Of a stretch of 64,000 nt of DNA, positions 26,287 through 35,738 are shown in pieces. A program made the translations under genes and the position numbers. Every line of letters starts with the position of its first letter. Position 1 is the stretch's first letter. This DNA comes from Solibacillus sp. FSL R7-0682 (GTDB lineage: Bacteria; Bacillota; Bacilli; Bacillales_A; Planococcaceae). The notes below the pieces were generated by a model. The model did no database searches. It was not told the DNA's origin and worked only from the letters and a program-made list of their open reading frames with translations. The DNA lies in contig NZ_JBBOUI010000001.1 of assembly GCF_038005985.1 (NCBI RefSeq), positions 3,543,501-3,607,500 on the forward strand, given 5' to 3'.

Positions 26287-26935
26287 TGCGTCTCATCCTC
26301 TTTTCTAACATTTGGCCAAGGAATGATAAAACAAGCGTCATTACATAGTAGATTAACCCTGCAATTAACAGCGGCTCTAAATATGTGAATGTCGCACCAC
26401 CAACAACGTATGCACGGCGCATAATATCAAGGGCACCAATAACTGTTACGATTGCTGATTCTTTATTTAATGTAATAAATTCATTCATTAATGATGGTAA
26501 AATGTTTTTCATTGCTTGCGGTAAAATGATGTCCTTCATCATTTTTGCATATGGAATTCCTAATGCTTTGGCCGCTTCCATTTGCCCCTTGTCTACCGCA
26601 TTAATTCCAGCACGGATAATCTCAGAAATATATGCCCCTGAATTTAAACCGAATGCAATGATAGCAGCCGGGATTGGATCAATTTGAATATCTAATACTT
26701 GTGGTACGGCATAGTAGATTATCATTAATTGTAGAACAAGTGGTGTACCACGGAAAATCGATGTATAAAAAGCTGCAAACCAACGCAGTGGTTTAATAGT
26801 GCCGATTTTACATAGCGCTAATAATATCCCCAAAATTAATCCAATTATTGTCGCCCCGACAACGATTTGTAATGTAACGCCTATTCCTTCTAAAATGTAA
26901 GGAATAGAGGGCACGACCTTTTCAAAGTTGAACAT
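26279..26935 (-). CDS. Polar amino acid ABC transporter permease (HisM/GlnP type)
   Basis: The 218-residue permease has about five membrane helices. Family marks are [27 protein letters not shown] text near residues 55-75 (here [14 protein letters not shown]) and the EAA loop [34 protein letters not shown]. Members dimerise to form the channel. GGAGGG precedes the ATG. A spacer of about 160 bases with a strong hairpin separates it from the binding-protein gene upstream, and its end overlaps the ATPase gene. Confidence 0.93.
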   Translation of the reverse strand: MFNFEKVVPSIPYILEGIGVTLQIVVGATIIGLILGILLALCKIGTIKPLRWFAAFYTSIFRGTPLVLQLMIIYYAVPQVLDIQIDPIPAAIIAFGLNSGAYISEIIRAGINAVDKGQMEAAKALGIPYAKMMKDIILPQAMKNILPSLMNEFITLNKESAIVTVIGALDIMRRAYVVGGATFTYLEPLLIAGLIYYVMTLVLSFLGQMLEKRMRRSD

Positions 26936-27046
26936 CGTAGCCCTCCTTTCTTTCGTAAGTTTTAATTGTTGAATCTTTTAATTATTATTTGCTGACGCTA
27001 TCTAACTTGCACATCACAATTTTTTATCGTTCAATATAACGGCAGA

Positions 27047-27081
27047 AACGTCACCCAGCCTAAATAATGCTGGATGACGTT
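27047..27081 (-). terminator. Intra-operon hairpin after the amino-acid binding protein gene
   Basis: 13-bp arms (27047-27059 with 27069-27081; one wobble pair) and a 9-base loop, with no T run after it on the minus strand. As with the peptide operon, it probably protects the 3' end of the binding-protein message or thins transcription of the permease. Confidence 0.65.
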
Positions 27082-27096
27082 GGTTTTAACCCTTGA

Positions 27097-27891
27097 TTAT
27101 TCTACTACGAACCATTTTTTCTTAAGTTCTTCGATTGTACCGTCTGCGATTAATTCTTCAATCGCTTTATCAAATCCTACTTTTAAATCGCTACCCTTTT
27201 GGAATACTGCAGCTTTGAAGTCTGGTTCTTCAACAACGATTGGGAATGCTGCTAAATCGTCATTAGAAGCTAAGTAGTTTTCAGAAACGATGTTTTCAAT
27301 AACCGTTGCATCAAAACGACCTGTTTTTAATTCTTGGATTAACTCTGGAATTAAGTTACGGCTTTCTACTTTGAATCCGTGTTCTTCACCGAACTCCTTC
27401 GCTAATTCTTCTTGGATTGAAGAAATTTGTGCTCCTACTACACCGCCAGCTACATCAGCCATTTCTTTGTATGATTTTTCCTTTTTGAAAACTAAGTATT
27501 GCTCTGTTTCATAGTAAGGAATTGAGAAATCTACAACTTCTTCACGTTCTGGAGTTGGTGTCATACCAGCTAAAACGATGTCGAATTTATTTGCCTGTAA
27601 AGCTGGGATTAAGCTGTTGAAGTCCATGTTTTCTACTTTGATTTCATAGCCTAATTTTTCACCGATCATTTTTGCAAGGTCGATATCAAAACCAATAATT
27701 TCATCACTTTTTGCAGTGTCGACATATTCGAATGGTGCATAGTCTGCTGAAGTACCCATTACTAAAACTTTTTTCTCTTCACCTTTAGTTTCTGAGCCTG
27801 AAGTAGAATCTTTTTCTTCTGATGTGCCACATGCTGCTAGTACAGCGATGACAAGTGTTGTTAAAACTGCTAGTAACCACTTTTTGTTCAT
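27097..27891 (-). CDS. Amino acid ABC transporter substrate-binding lipoprotein
   Basis: SBP_bac_3 family protein of 264 residues. I prefer the ATG at 27891: AGGAG sits 9 bases upstream of it but directly abuts the in-frame ATG at 27900. It then starts MNKKWLLAVLTTLVIAVLAAC with a lipobox (LAAC) and a Ser/Glu/Lys linker. The ligand-binding core shows MGTSADYAPFEY, IIGFDIDLAKMIGEKLGYEIKVENMDFNSLIPALQ and MTPTPEREEVVDFSIPYY, all standard for polar amino acid binding proteins. It is anchored outside the membrane. Which amino acid is bound is unknown; the operon's aminotransferase suggests one with an omega-amino group or a basic side chain. Confidence 0.92.
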   Translation of the reverse strand: MNKKWLLAVLTTLVIAVLAACGTSEEKDSTSGSETKGEEKKVLVMGTSADYAPFEYVDTAKSDEIIGFDIDLAKMIGEKLGYEIKVENMDFNSLIPALQANKFDIVLAGMTPTPEREEVVDFSIPYYETEQYLVFKKEKSYKEMADVAGGVVGAQISSIQEELAKEFGEEHGFKVESRNLIPELIQELKTGRFDATVIENIVSENYLASNDDLAAFPIVVEEPDFKAAVFQKGSDLKVGFDKAIEELIADGTIEELKKKWFVVE

Positions 27892-27906
27892 TTGTTTCAT
27901 CTCCTA

Positions 27907-29208
27907 TTATTTTGATAAATATGTTTGAATAGCTTTTTCTAACATGTGTAAGCCCTCGTCAATTTGTTCTTTTGTCACCGTAAGTGGTGGAATCATTCGG
28001 ATAACTTCACCTTCATTGCCACATAAGTAGAAGAGTACACCTTCTTCAAGAGCGTAATCTAGTACTTCACCTACTGCTTGTCCATCCACTTCACCTGTTT
28101 CAGGGTTTGATAGCTCAATACCGATCATTAACCCAGCAGAACGCACATCGCTAATAATTGGGTATTTCTCTTTCATTTTAAGTAGTTGGTCACGAGCATA
28201 TGCACCGACAAGGCGAGAATTTTCGATTAAATTTTCTTCATGTAAAATTTCTAGCGTTGTTAACGCTACTGAACAGGCGATTGGGTTTCCACCGAATGTT
28301 GTACCATGTGAGCCAATTGGCCATTTTTTCATTAATTCCTTTGAAGCAACTGTCGCGCTTAGTGGTAAGCCTGATGCAATCCCTTTTGCAATTGCCATAA
28401 TGTCCGGCGTTACGTCGAAGTATTGGGCTGCGAACCATTCACCTGTACGGCCAAAGCCTGTTTGTACTTCATCGAAAATTAATAAAATACCATGCTCGTC
28501 ACAAATTTCACGAATTTTCTTTACCCAAGCTTTCGGAGGAATGATGTAGCCACCCTCACCTAGCACTGGCTCTAAAATCACTGCGGCAACTTCTTCAGGT
28601 GTTACTTGGTGTTTGAATAGCTTTTTGAAATCTTTTTCAAGCTGTTCAACGCAGTACACTTCTGGGTCTTCGCCAGCTGGTACAGCTTTTACATCTGCAT
28701 ACGGTATTTGGTATGAAAGATGCGAAGGCTGTAAAAATTTACGGTATTTGCTTTTTGACGTCGTAACACCTAGAGCACCCATTGAACGACCGTGGAAGCA
28801 ACCTGTAAATGAAATAACATAAGGACGCTCTGTCACGAACTTCGCTAATTTCAGTGAGCCTTCAATTGCTTCAGTCCCGCTATTTGCGAAAAAGAAACAA
28901 CCTAAATCACCAGGTAACACCTCACCTAACTTCTCAGAAAGCTTTAAAATGGATTCGTACATAATAACACCTGATGGACCATGTACTAATTGGTCGGCTG
29001 CATCCTTAATGCTTTGCACAATTTTTGGATGACGGTGACCTGTATTTGTTACAGCGATGCCAGATGTAAAATCTAAATATTTCTTACCATCCGCGCCATA
29101 ATAATAACAACCTTCTTCTTTTACTACTGGAAGATTTGGGTGATCCTTTGCCATACTTGGCGCTAAATAATCGCCCATTTCTTTATATAAATCTAACCAA
29201 TCCGACAT
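27907..29208 (-). CDS. Class III aminotransferase (4-aminobutyrate / omega-amino acid type)
   Basis: The 433-residue PLP enzyme has the class III motifs: [14 protein letters not shown] (phosphate binding), [15 protein letters not shown], the D246-E-V-Q249 pair in [13 protein letters not shown], and the Schiff-base lysine K275 in [11 protein letters not shown]. Family members transfer the omega-amino group of GABA, ornithine, acetylornithine, lysine or beta-alanine to 2-oxo acids. It leads the operon, 16 bases ahead of the binding-protein gene, so its substrate or a relative is probably what the ABC system imports. GAGGT precedes the ATG. Sequence alone does not separate GabT from other specificities. 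Confidence 0.9.
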   Translation of the reverse strand: MSDWLDLYKEMGDYLAPSMAKDHPNLPVVKEEGCYYYGADGKKYLDFTSGIAVTNTGHRHPKIVQSIKDAADQLVHGPSGVIMYESILKLSEKLGEVLPGDLGCFFFANSGTEAIEGSLKLAKFVTERPYVISFTGCFHGRSMGALGVTTSKSKYRKFLQPSHLSYQIPYADVKAVPAGEDPEVYCVEQLEKDFKKLFKHQVTPEEVAAVILEPVLGEGGYIIPPKAWVKKIREICDEHGILLIFDEVQTGFGRTGEWFAAQYFDVTPDIMAIAKGIASGLPLSATVASKELMKKWPIGSHGTTFGGNPIACSVALTTLEILHEENLIENSRLVGAYARDQLLKMKEKYPIISDVRSAGLMIGIELSNPETGEVDGQAVGEVLDYALEEGVLFYLCGNEGEVIRMIPPLTVTKEQIDEGLHMLEKAIQTYLSK

Positions 29209-29357
29209 AATTTAGGACCTCACAATAATAATTTATCTGGATTTCATAATCTTTACGATGTTATTTACAATAAAATGCACCTCAAATAAGTGCTACTTCA
29301 TTCTACTCTGGTGTGTATAAATATGCAACAACAATTTGCATTAATTTTATATGTTAA

Positions 29358-29372
29358 AATTATCAGACAGTT
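29358..29372. promoter_or_regulatory. CodY-like box
   Basis: AATTATCAGACAGTT matches the CodY consensus at 12 of 15 positions, about 150 bases upstream of the class III aminotransferase gene. Confidence 0.35.
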
Positions 29373-29480
29373 AAATAGGTAGATTTTGGTCGTTTTATTC
29401 ATTATTTTTGCATATTAAACTACAATTATCCACTGCATTGCAATTAAATACATTGTCATAATAAACAACTTAAACAAAAC

Positions 29481-29495
29481 AATTTTCTGACTTTT
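29481..29495. promoter_or_regulatory. CodY-like box (one perfect half)
   Basis: AATTTTCTGACTTTT matches 12 of 15 positions, with the first ten bases identical to the CodY consensus. It is far (270 bases) from the aminotransferase gene, so its role is uncertain. Confidence 0.3.
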
Positions 29496-29794
29496 ATAAA
29501 GTTGTATATTAATACAAATGATTTTTTTGTTCATTAATATTTTTTACATTATTTTTTATTCGATACATTTCAGATTTTTCCTACTCCACTCACTATCAAA
29601 CGATATAAGCTGCTGAATACACTTTTTCAGCTCAAAAATGCACCTACATATGTACGGACTACCATACAGTTTTTCATTCATTCCGTTTGCCTATATTACA
29701 GTTTCCACTTGATAAAACAGATTCCCAACTAATTGAATATAAATAAAAAATTAAACATTTTTATTATGTTTAAACTCATAACGTTATTCCAACT

Positions 29795-29848
29795 AAAAAA
29801 GGTGTCACGAAAGGTCGATATGCTATCCTTCCGTGACACCCTTTTTTA
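29795..29848. terminator. Strong terminator after scoB, effective on both strands
   Basis: Arms AAGGTGTCACG and CGTGACACCCTT with an additional AAGG/CCTT inner stem are flanked by A6 on one side and T6 on the other. The scoB stop codon lies inside it. Confidence 0.9.
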
Positions 29849-30478
29849 AATCCTTACTTCAAATGTGGCTTCTGTATTCTCCTTCACTTCCTCAAGCGTC
29901 ACGCCATCTTGAAGCTCTGTCAAATACATCTGCCCATCTACGAAATCAAATACTGCAAGTTCTGTGATGAGTCGATGAACAACACCCTTCCCAGTAAGCG
30001 GCAACGTACATGTATTCTTAACTTTGGATTCCCCATGCTTATTCGTATGCTCCATAATAACAATAACTTTTTTTGCACCAACGACTAAATCCATTGCACC
30101 GCCCATCCCCTTCACGACCTTCCCTGGAATCATCCAATTGGCAAGGTCGCCAGCTTTAGACACTTCCATTCCACCTAAAATTGCTACATCAATATGGCCT
30201 CCACGGATCATCGCAAAGCTTTCCGCGCTATCAAAATAGGCGGCACCTGCTTTCGCTGTCACTGTTTCCTTTCCAGCATTAATTAAGTCGGCATCCACTT
30301 CACTTTCCGTTGGATACGGACCAATGCCAAGCATGCCATTTTCCGACTGTAAAAAAACATTGTAGTCAGATGGAAATTCATTAGCGATAAGTGTCGGCAT
30401 ACCGATTCCTAAATTGACATACATCCCATCCTTAATTTCCTTAACGGCCCGACGAATAATTTTCATACGTGTCTCCAT
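29846..30478 (-). CDS. scoB: 3-oxoacid CoA-transferase subunit B
   Basis: The 210-residue beta subunit of the SCOT-type enzyme that moves CoA between succinyl-CoA and acetoacetate or other 3-oxoacids. The catalytic glutamate is E46 in [14 protein letters not shown], the family signature. [44 protein letters not shown] text in the second half is also diagnostic. Its start codon follows the stop of scoA without a gap. It works in the cytoplasm as an A2B2 or similar complex and feeds acetoacetyl units from amino acid or fatty acid breakdown into acetyl-CoA. Confidence 0.95.
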   Translation of the reverse strand: METRMKIIRRAVKEIKDGMYVNLGIGMPTLIANEFPSDYNVFLQSENGMLGIGPYPTESEVDADLINAGKETVTAKAGAAYFDSAESFAMIRGGHIDVAILGGMEVSKAGDLANWMIPGKVVKGMGGAMDLVVGAKKVIVIMEHTNKHGESKVKNTCTLPLTGKGVVHRLITELAVFDFVDGQMYLTELQDGVTLEEVKENTEATFEVRI

Positions 30479-31177
30479 TTAGTCGTCCTCCCTTACTGTA
30501 CGGCGTTCGATCCGTTTTTCATAAGACAAATCATGGACGATATGTTGCACATAAATGCCTGGTAAATGTATGCCGTCCGGATCTAACTCACCGACTTCGA
30601 CAAGTTCCTCTACTTCGACAATCGTTATTTTTCCTGCTGTTGCGACAAGTGGATTGAAGTTGCGAGATGTTTTGCGGAACACCAAGTTTCCAGAACGATC
30701 CGCTTTCCATGCTTTGACAAGTGCAAAATCTCCGGTAATCGCTTGCTCCAAAATATAGGTTTTGCCGTCAAAGATCTTTTCTTCCTTCCCTTCAGCTATG
30801 GGTGTACCAACACCTGTAGCTGTATAAAACGCAGGAATACCGGCTCCACCTGCGCGAATACGCTCTGCAAGTGTTCCTTGAGGTGTTAGCTCGACCTCTA
30901 GCTCCCCTCGCAAAAATTGCTGCTCAAAGGTTTTATTTTCTCCTACATAGGATGCAATCATCTTTTTAATTTGATTATGTTGTAATAATAGTCCAAGACC
31001 AAAATCATCAACCCCACAGTTATTACTTACAACGGTGAGCTCTTTTATTCCCTTATCTCGTACAGCCTTGATTAAGTTTTCCGGGATTCCACACAGTCCA
31101 AAGCCCCCGACGAGTACAGTCGCACCGTTCTGTATATGTGCGATCGCTTGCTCGATTGTTGTAACTACCTTATCCAT
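30479..31177 (-). CDS. scoA: 3-oxoacid CoA-transferase subunit A
   Basis: The 232-residue alpha subunit. Diagnostic stretches are the glycine-rich [14 protein letters not shown] (CoA-transferase signature near residues 22-36), [42 protein letters not shown] and the KTSRNFNPL segment. It binds CoA with subunit B. AAGGGGGCG lies 10 bases before the ATG. The pair forms a two-gene operon with a terminator. An imperfect palindrome around ACATT-GTCG-AATGT (31286-31307) about 110 bases upstream may be an operator, though I cannot name its regulator. Confidence 0.95.
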   Translation of the reverse strand: MDKVVTTIEQAIAHIQNGATVLVGGFGLCGIPENLIKAVRDKGIKELTVVSNNCGVDDFGLGLLLQHNQIKKMIASYVGENKTFEQQFLRGELEVELTPQGTLAERIRAGGAGIPAFYTATGVGTPIAEGKEEKIFDGKTYILEQAITGDFALVKAWKADRSGNLVFRKTSRNFNPLVATAGKITIVEVEELVEVGELDPDGIHLPGIYVQHIVHDLSYEKRIERRTVREDD

Positions 31178-31323
31178 CCCTAATATACGCCCCCTTCGTT
31201 TACTTGATGTTCTATCCCCTTTGTTAGCTTATTGGATGAAGCTACTGTTTAATTTCTTCAATTATGAGAAGAAAACCTTTTTCTCATTACACATTGTCGA
31301 ATGTAATAAGAATAAAAAGAAAC
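31178..31323. other. Upstream region of scoAB
   Basis: Short AT-rich region with a palindrome, ATTACACATT then GTCG then AATGTAAT at 31286-31307. No gene seen. It abuts the 216-bp repeat-like element. Confidence 0.45.
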
Positions 31324-31539
31324 GAGTCTGGGACAGAAGTAAAAATTTCTCTATTTACGGTAAAATACAGTATTAAAAATTGGTTGTAGTGGAGGGGCGA
31401 CTCCTGGGGAATAGCGTGATGCCTGAGACTACAGGCTCAGGCCACGTCCCCGGAAAGCGTCCCCGCAACGGAAACCAATAAAAAAAAACATCATTTTTCT
31501 CACTCGAGAAAAATGATGTTTTGGTTTTGTCCCAGCCTC
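31324..31539. repeat. 216-bp interspersed-repeat-like element with inverted terminal ends
   Basis: The ends GAGTCTGGGACA (31324-31335) and TGTCCCAGCCTC (31528-31539) are 12-bp inverted repeats with one mismatch. The core (about 31388-31470) is much richer in G and C than its surroundings, with GGGGCGACTCCTGGGG and CCACGTCCCCGGAAAGCG. The right part holds a perfect 14-bp stem (31487-31500 with 31507-31520) flanked by A and T runs, a bidirectional terminator. From memory the core resembles small dispersed elements found in many copies in Bacillaceae genomes. Only one copy is in this window, so repetition is not shown here. Confidence 0.6.
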
Positions 31540-31547
31540 GCCCTGAT

Positions 31548-32165
31548 TTATTCGTGTGGTCCTTGATAAATGCTAAGTACCTTTGTTTTCGGATGACGGA
31601 CATAGCGCTGATTATCCTTTAACGGGATGACATCATCATCTATAGGTGCATTGTTAAGTCCGTAATCTCCCGATACCCCAGTGACTGTTGTAACATATAT
31701 TTGTGACTCCCTTTGATATGGCACTTGACGAATTTCCTTTACATTACGATTAATTAAATTGGAAGTATTAAATTGATTCGTTATCCATTTGTTTAACGTA
31801 TGACCTGTCCATTCCTGTTCATTAAAAGGGTCACGCCCAGATATAAGCAATATACCACCAGCCTTTATGACTGCTTCATATTCACTCCGTTCAGTTGGTG
31901 ATAAATTCATGCGACGTAGTGCTCTTTCAATCGGTGTCTCCTTAAAAATAAGCGATTTCATAAAACTTCGAATACCATGTGTTGTGACAAGTTCGATTTG
32001 ATGATCACGGCTTAGCGCATGAAATTCATTTACATGTTTTGTTAAAATATAAATTTTATTTTGATCGACAATTTCGGGTGACTTTCGTAGTTCCTGGAGT
32101 TTTTCTAGCATTTCATGTTTTGTATACGCGACATCAATTGTACGTTTTTCCTCATTACTCAACAT
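31548..32165 (-). CDS. General stress protein with YflT-type domain
   Basis: The protein is 205 residues from the ATG at 32165, which has GGAGGG at proper spacing; the ATG at 32171 touches that site. The N-terminal half (EVVENIEKLQ-like, here EMLEKLQELRKSPEIVDQNKIYILTKHVNEFHALSRDHQIELVTTHG) matches the heat-induced stress protein YflT domain (general stress protein 17M family). These are small cytoplasmic proteins of unknown biochemistry, in B. subtilis under sigma-B. The C-terminal third is richer in polar residues and may be disordered. Its transcript runs into the hairpin of the 216-bp element, which probably serves as its terminator. Confidence 0.75.
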   Translation of the reverse strand: MLSNEEKRTIDVAYTKHEMLEKLQELRKSPEIVDQNKIYILTKHVNEFHALSRDHQIELVTTHGIRSFMKSLIFKETPIERALRRMNLSPTERSEYEAVIKAGGILLISGRDPFNEQEWTGHTLNKWITNQFNTSNLINRNVKEIRQVPYQRESQIYVTTVTGVSGDYGLNNAPIDDDVIPLKDNQRYVRHPKTKVLSIYQGPHE

Positions 32166-32240
32166 TTGCATCCCTCCAAAATTTTCTATAACCCTCTTTC
32201 CCTTTTAAACTATATGAAAACACTTTTCAAATTAACATGA

Positions 32241-32831
32241 CTAATTATAATTTTGAATCGTTAAAATAATGCGGACAAAATATTCTGCGATTTGTTCTGG
32301 TGATTCATGTGCCTCCGTCATTAACCATTCTTCGATGACCCCTAAAAAAGCCGATGCCGCAAAAGCCGCTAAATAATGAACCGGGAGCTGTGGATCACTT
32401 ACTGTTAGACGATGGTTTGAATATTTTTGTGAAAACTGCTCGATAAAAAAACGCTGTAATCGCTTTACAAAGCCAGATTGATTGTGACTTGATAGTAAAA
32501 CTCGAAATTTTAAGGCATGCCGATCAATATAATGAAACACCTGCATTGAGAATTGTGACAGTGTACCACTTCTTGCCTCCTGTAATACTTTCTCTGGCTG
32601 TATGTCAGCGCATGCTTTAGCAAGACCTTTAAGTAGCTTGCACTCAATTTTTTCAAGTAGCTCATACTTGTCTGTAAAATGTAAGTAAAATGTACCGCGA
32701 TTAATAGCTGCAGTTGTTGTAATATCTCGAACAGAAATTTTGCTAAACGCGCTTTTCGACATCAATGCTAAAAAAGTTTCTTCAATGCGTTGTTTCGTTT
32801 GTTCGTTCATTTGGTCATATACCGACATCAT
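32241..32831 (-). CDS. TetR/AcrR family transcriptional regulator
   Basis: The 196-residue regulator starts MMSVYDQMNEQTKQRIEETFLALM. The DNA-binding helix-turn-helix lies at about residues 20-60 (FSKISVRDITTTAAINRGTFYLHFTDKYELLEKI), a classic TetR_N pattern. The C-terminal ligand domain resembles the TetR_C_8-type group (DhaS-like), and nothing in it reveals the ligand. I choose the ATG at 32831 because GGAGGGG precedes it. It diverges from the small membrane protein gene at 32946 with 114 bases between, so it probably controls that gene and itself. Confidence 0.9.
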   Translation of the reverse strand: MMSVYDQMNEQTKQRIEETFLALMSKSAFSKISVRDITTTAAINRGTFYLHFTDKYELLEKIECKLLKGLAKACADIQPEKVLQEARSGTLSQFSMQVFHYIDRHALKFRVLLSSHNQSGFVKRLQRFFIEQFSQKYSNHRLTVSDPQLPVHYLAAFAASAFLGVIEEWLMTEAHESPEQIAEYFVRIILTIQNYN

Positions 32832-32945
32832 AACCCCTCCACTCAACAGTTCAAAAAATAGTGTCGATTGCTTTCATTTAGCTATAATTTTAAACTAATA
32901 ACTGTAATCAACAAAGTGTTCAATACTTTTAGGAGGCATTATATT

Positions 32946-33338
32946 ATGAAGAATAAAGCAAAAATTATGTTAGCTATTTCGCTTGCCATCGTTGCTTTTT
33001 TAATTGGTAAAGCGTTTATATTAGATGAAACAGTTAAACTGTATTTAATTATTTTCTTTTTTGTTGGGCTCGGACTTGCGATGCTCCGATTATTTGTCAA
33101 CGGCATGATGAAGAAGATGAAAGGGAAGCATATTGGGGTAAAGCTCCTATTTTTCACGGCCTTGCTTAGCTTCGGGATTCCGTTCCAAAACTGGTTCAGA
33201 ACAGACATTTTATTGGCGATGAGCCGTGATTATTTAATGCCGTGTATTATTATGACCGTTGCGAGTGTCATAATGATGACGGTAATATATGGTGTCATTT
33301 ACGAGCGTAAGCGTGTTCCATATTTAGAGCAGAAGTAA
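32946..33338 (+). CDS. Four-helix membrane protein of unknown function, divergent from the TetR gene
   Basis: I do not recognise a family. The start at 32946 is fixed by AGGAGGC, giving 130 residues. Hydrophobic segments are near residues 6-23, 32-52, 62-80 and 94-116, joined by basic loops (MMKKMKGKH, YERKRVPYLEQK), so both ends probably face the cytoplasm. There is no signal peptidase site, cysteine pair or charged intramembrane residue pattern that suggests a transporter. Regulators of the neighbouring TetR type commonly control small exporters or membrane-stress proteins, and divergent layout makes control likely. A bidirectional terminator follows. Confidence 0.6.
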   Translation: MKNKAKIMLAISLAIVAFLIGKAFILDETVKLYLIIFFFVGLGLAMLRLFVNGMMKKMKGKHIGVKLLFFTALLSFGIPFQNWFRTDILLAMSRDYLMPCIIMTVASVIMMTVIYGVIYERKRVPYLEQK

Positions 33339-33386
33339 CGGGAAATGGTGATTTATAAACTAGGTTCTTGCTGATGAACTCTTTTA

Positions 33387-33432
33387 AAAAAAGCTACGCA
33401 TGAGAGATTTTTTCTCCCTGCGTAGCTTTTGT
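33387..33432. terminator. Bidirectional terminator between the membrane protein and chemoreceptor genes
   Basis: Perfect 12-bp arms AAAAGCTACGCA (33389-33400) and TGCGTAGCTTTT (33419-33430), with A and T runs on the two sides. It serves both convergent genes. Confidence 0.9.
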
Positions 33433-33435
33433 CAT

Positions 33436-35409
33436 TTAAATTTTGTAAGTTTTCACGACCTGGTTTAACTGTTCTGCTAACTTCGATAATTCCCCTGTAG
33501 CGCTTGCCACATCTGCCATTGTAACGCTAGTTTGCACAATCGTCGCGGTCGTTTCTTCCACACTGGCGGCAGTTTCCTCTGTAATAGCTGAAATTTCCTG
33601 TAGCGATTGGTTGATTACTTGCCCTTCGCGACTCATTTCCCCTAAATGTGCTATAACTTGTTGAATAAACATCGCCATTTGTGAAACCGATTGCTCAATT
33701 TCCGTAAATGTCCCTGCTGTTATTGCAAGTTGATTCGTACCATTCTCTACCTGACTAAAGCCATTTTTCAATGACTGACTCACTTCACGTGAACCACCTT
33801 GGATTGTTGTTACAATGTTCGTAATTTCCGAAACAGAACCTCTCACTTGCTCTGCTAATGCGCGAACTTCTTCTGCCACTACTGCAAAGCCTTTTCCATG
33901 CTCTCCAGCGCGTGCCGCTTCAATCGAGGCATTGAGTGCGAGTAAATTCGTTTGGTTTGCCACATCTTCAATAATGGAAACAAATGAAGTAATTTGTCCA
34001 ACTTGATTGTCCAAATCTTCCATTTTCCCAATCGATTGCTCCATCATTTGATGGATTTCCTGCATTTGACCATTTGAACGATGAATTCGTTCCGAACCAT
34101 CCATTGACAGCGTCAGCACATTTTTAGAGAGCACTTCAAGATGACTGCCTTGCTGAGAAGTTTCCTGTAGATTTTGAGAGAACTCTGTCATGATTTCAGA
34201 TACTTCAGCAATTTCATGGGTTTGCTTTTCTACACCGCGCGATAAGCTTTCCATCGTTTCGGCAATTGCCTCTGAACCACTGGATACGTCACTCGTAGAT
34301 TGAGCAAGCAATGTACTTTCCAGCGAAACGGTATGAGATGCTTCGGCTACCTCCGAAATGGTTGTATGTAAATGCTCCTGCATTACCTTCATATCATTCA
34401 TTAACTGCCCGATTTCATCTCGACGCTCTGCTTTTTCTATACGTTTTGTTAAGTCTCCAGCACTTAACACATTCATCATAGCCGCTGTTTTTACAATTGG
34501 TTTTGTTAATGTTTGCCCATAAAAAATGGCTACAACTACCGCTACAAGAATTGTCGTTATTAAAATAAACGCTCCCATATTAATAATGCTATTCATTGTT
34601 GCTTCTGTCGCTTCAATGTCTTGTACAAGCATTAATACCCCAACAGCTGTCGTAGCAGTTGGCTCTAAAATCGGTAAGAAACTTTCAATAGCATTGTTTT
34701 CTTCACCTTTTATTCGCGTTTGTTTCCCACCAATCGCCTTTGTTACGCCAGTATTAGCAAATTTCTGTCCAACAAACGTCTCATCAGAGGAACGAACAAC
34801 CTCGCCTGATTCATTTAAAATATGTATGATCGTACTTGGGAAAAGCGCTTGGATTTCATTAATAAATTCATTCCCTAGTCCTATTTGTAACGTTCCTAGA
34901 ACACGACCATTTTGTTCAATTGGAGCAAAGGCACGAACCGAAAGTCCACTTGCCCCATATTCAAAGCCACTTAACGATTTCCCACTTAAAGCTTGTTGAA
35001 TGGCTTCGATATCAGACTTATCATCTCCTGATTTTTCAGGATTATGACCGCGCAATGCTACAACGCCATTTGCATCACCAACTTCAAAAACTGTTAGACC
35101 ATGCTCTTTTTCTAATTGTTTGAAAAGTGCTACCCCTTCTTGAATTTGTATTTCGTTACTTGATCCGTTTAATAATTGTTGTACACGTTCATCTTTTGCA
35201 TAAATTTCTGCTATGTACTGTAAATCGGCTGCCGTTTTTGCAAAATGGGTTGATACCGCCTGCTCAAGATGCTGTTGCTCCTCCTGCTGCACTTCATTAA
35301 AGCTATTCGATGTTGCGAAAAAATTATAAGTTATAGTCGTTGCTACTGGAAGAATACCAACTAATAGTAAGATGACAATCAAACGTGTCTTTAAACTTTT
35401 GTAACGCAT
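33436..35409 (-). CDS. Methyl-accepting chemotaxis protein
   Basis: The protein has 657 residues from ATG 35409, chosen for its AAAGGAG site. It has a membrane helix at about 10-30, an extracellular Cache-like sensor of about 240 residues (repeated [22 protein letters not shown] patterns), a second helix near 280-305, a HAMP linker ([26 protein letters not shown]), and a cytoplasmic signalling rod. The hairpin tip reads [41 protein letters not shown], the invariant contact site for CheA and CheW. The C-terminus lacks a CheR-binding pentapeptide, as usual in Gram-positives. The ligand is unknown. No chemotaxis kinase gene is in the window. Confidence 0.93.
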   Translation of the reverse strand: MRYKSLKTRLIVILLLVGILPVATTITYNFFATSNSFNEVQQEEQQHLEQAVSTHFAKTAADLQYIAEIYAKDERVQQLLNGSSNEIQIQEGVALFKQLEKEHGLTVFEVGDANGVVALRGHNPEKSGDDKSDIEAIQQALSGKSLSGFEYGASGLSVRAFAPIEQNGRVLGTLQIGLGNEFINEIQALFPSTIIHILNESGEVVRSSDETFVGQKFANTGVTKAIGGKQTRIKGEENNAIESFLPILEPTATTAVGVLMLVQDIEATEATMNSIINMGAFILITTILVAVVVAIFYGQTLTKPIVKTAAMMNVLSAGDLTKRIEKAERRDEIGQLMNDMKVMQEHLHTTISEVAEASHTVSLESTLLAQSTSDVSSGSEAIAETMESLSRGVEKQTHEIAEVSEIMTEFSQNLQETSQQGSHLEVLSKNVLTLSMDGSERIHRSNGQMQEIHQMMEQSIGKMEDLDNQVGQITSFVSIIEDVANQTNLLALNASIEAARAGEHGKGFAVVAEEVRALAEQVRGSVSEITNIVTTIQGGSREVSQSLKNGFSQVENGTNQLAITAGTFTEIEQSVSQMAMFIQQVIAHLGEMSREGQVINQSLQEISAITEETAASVEETTATIVQTSVTMADVASATGELSKLAEQLNQVVKTYKI

Positions 35410-35655
35410 AACTACTCCTTTAATCCACTTTTTATTTAGTTCTATTAATTCATCCAAAGAAGAAAATAATATTTAACTAACAAATATTATTATTTCACAA
35501 CAAAGATGTAATTTGAATACATTTTCAAATATTTAGTATTTAATTGCACCCTATTATCTATTCTCTTATACCTATACTCAGTTCGCTATTTTTAAAAATT
35601 ATTATAAAATAACAAATTCTTTATCCTTCATTTACCTTTTTTCCATTTAAAATTA
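35410..35655. other. AT-rich upstream region of the chemoreceptor gene
   Basis: About 250 bases without a gene. A sigma-D-like promoter would be expected for a chemoreceptor but I could not identify one with confidence. Confidence 0.4.
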
Positions 35656-35728
35656 AAAACGAAGACCCCTTTTGAACTTTCCCGCGTCTAACAATTAGTA
35701 GGCAGTTCATTTTAGGACCTTCGTTTTT
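35654..35728 (-). terminator. Terminator of the nitroreductase gene
   Basis: AAAACGAAG (35656-35664) pairs with CTTCGTTTT (35719-35727); the loop is long (about 55 bases) and may fold further. The minus strand ends in TTTTAATTTT. Confidence 0.55.
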
Positions 35729-35738
35729 TCATTTTTGA

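Larger units (their letters stand above)
29209..29794. other. Long regulatory intergenic region upstream of the aminotransferase-ABC operon
   Basis: About 590 AT-rich bases with no convincing gene. An inverted repeat ATGCAA-N7-TTGCAT lies at 29323-29341. Two CodY-like boxes are listed separately. I could not fix a promoter with confidence. Confidence 0.5.

Noticed and set aside
31373..31603. 76-codon open frame across the repeat-like element
   Set aside because: It crosses the hairpins of the element and the end of the stress gene, with low-complexity translation and no start signals.
34526..34999. 157-codon frame antisense to the chemoreceptor
   Set aside because: It mirrors the codon pattern of the real gene on the other strand; no ribosome binding site or known protein.
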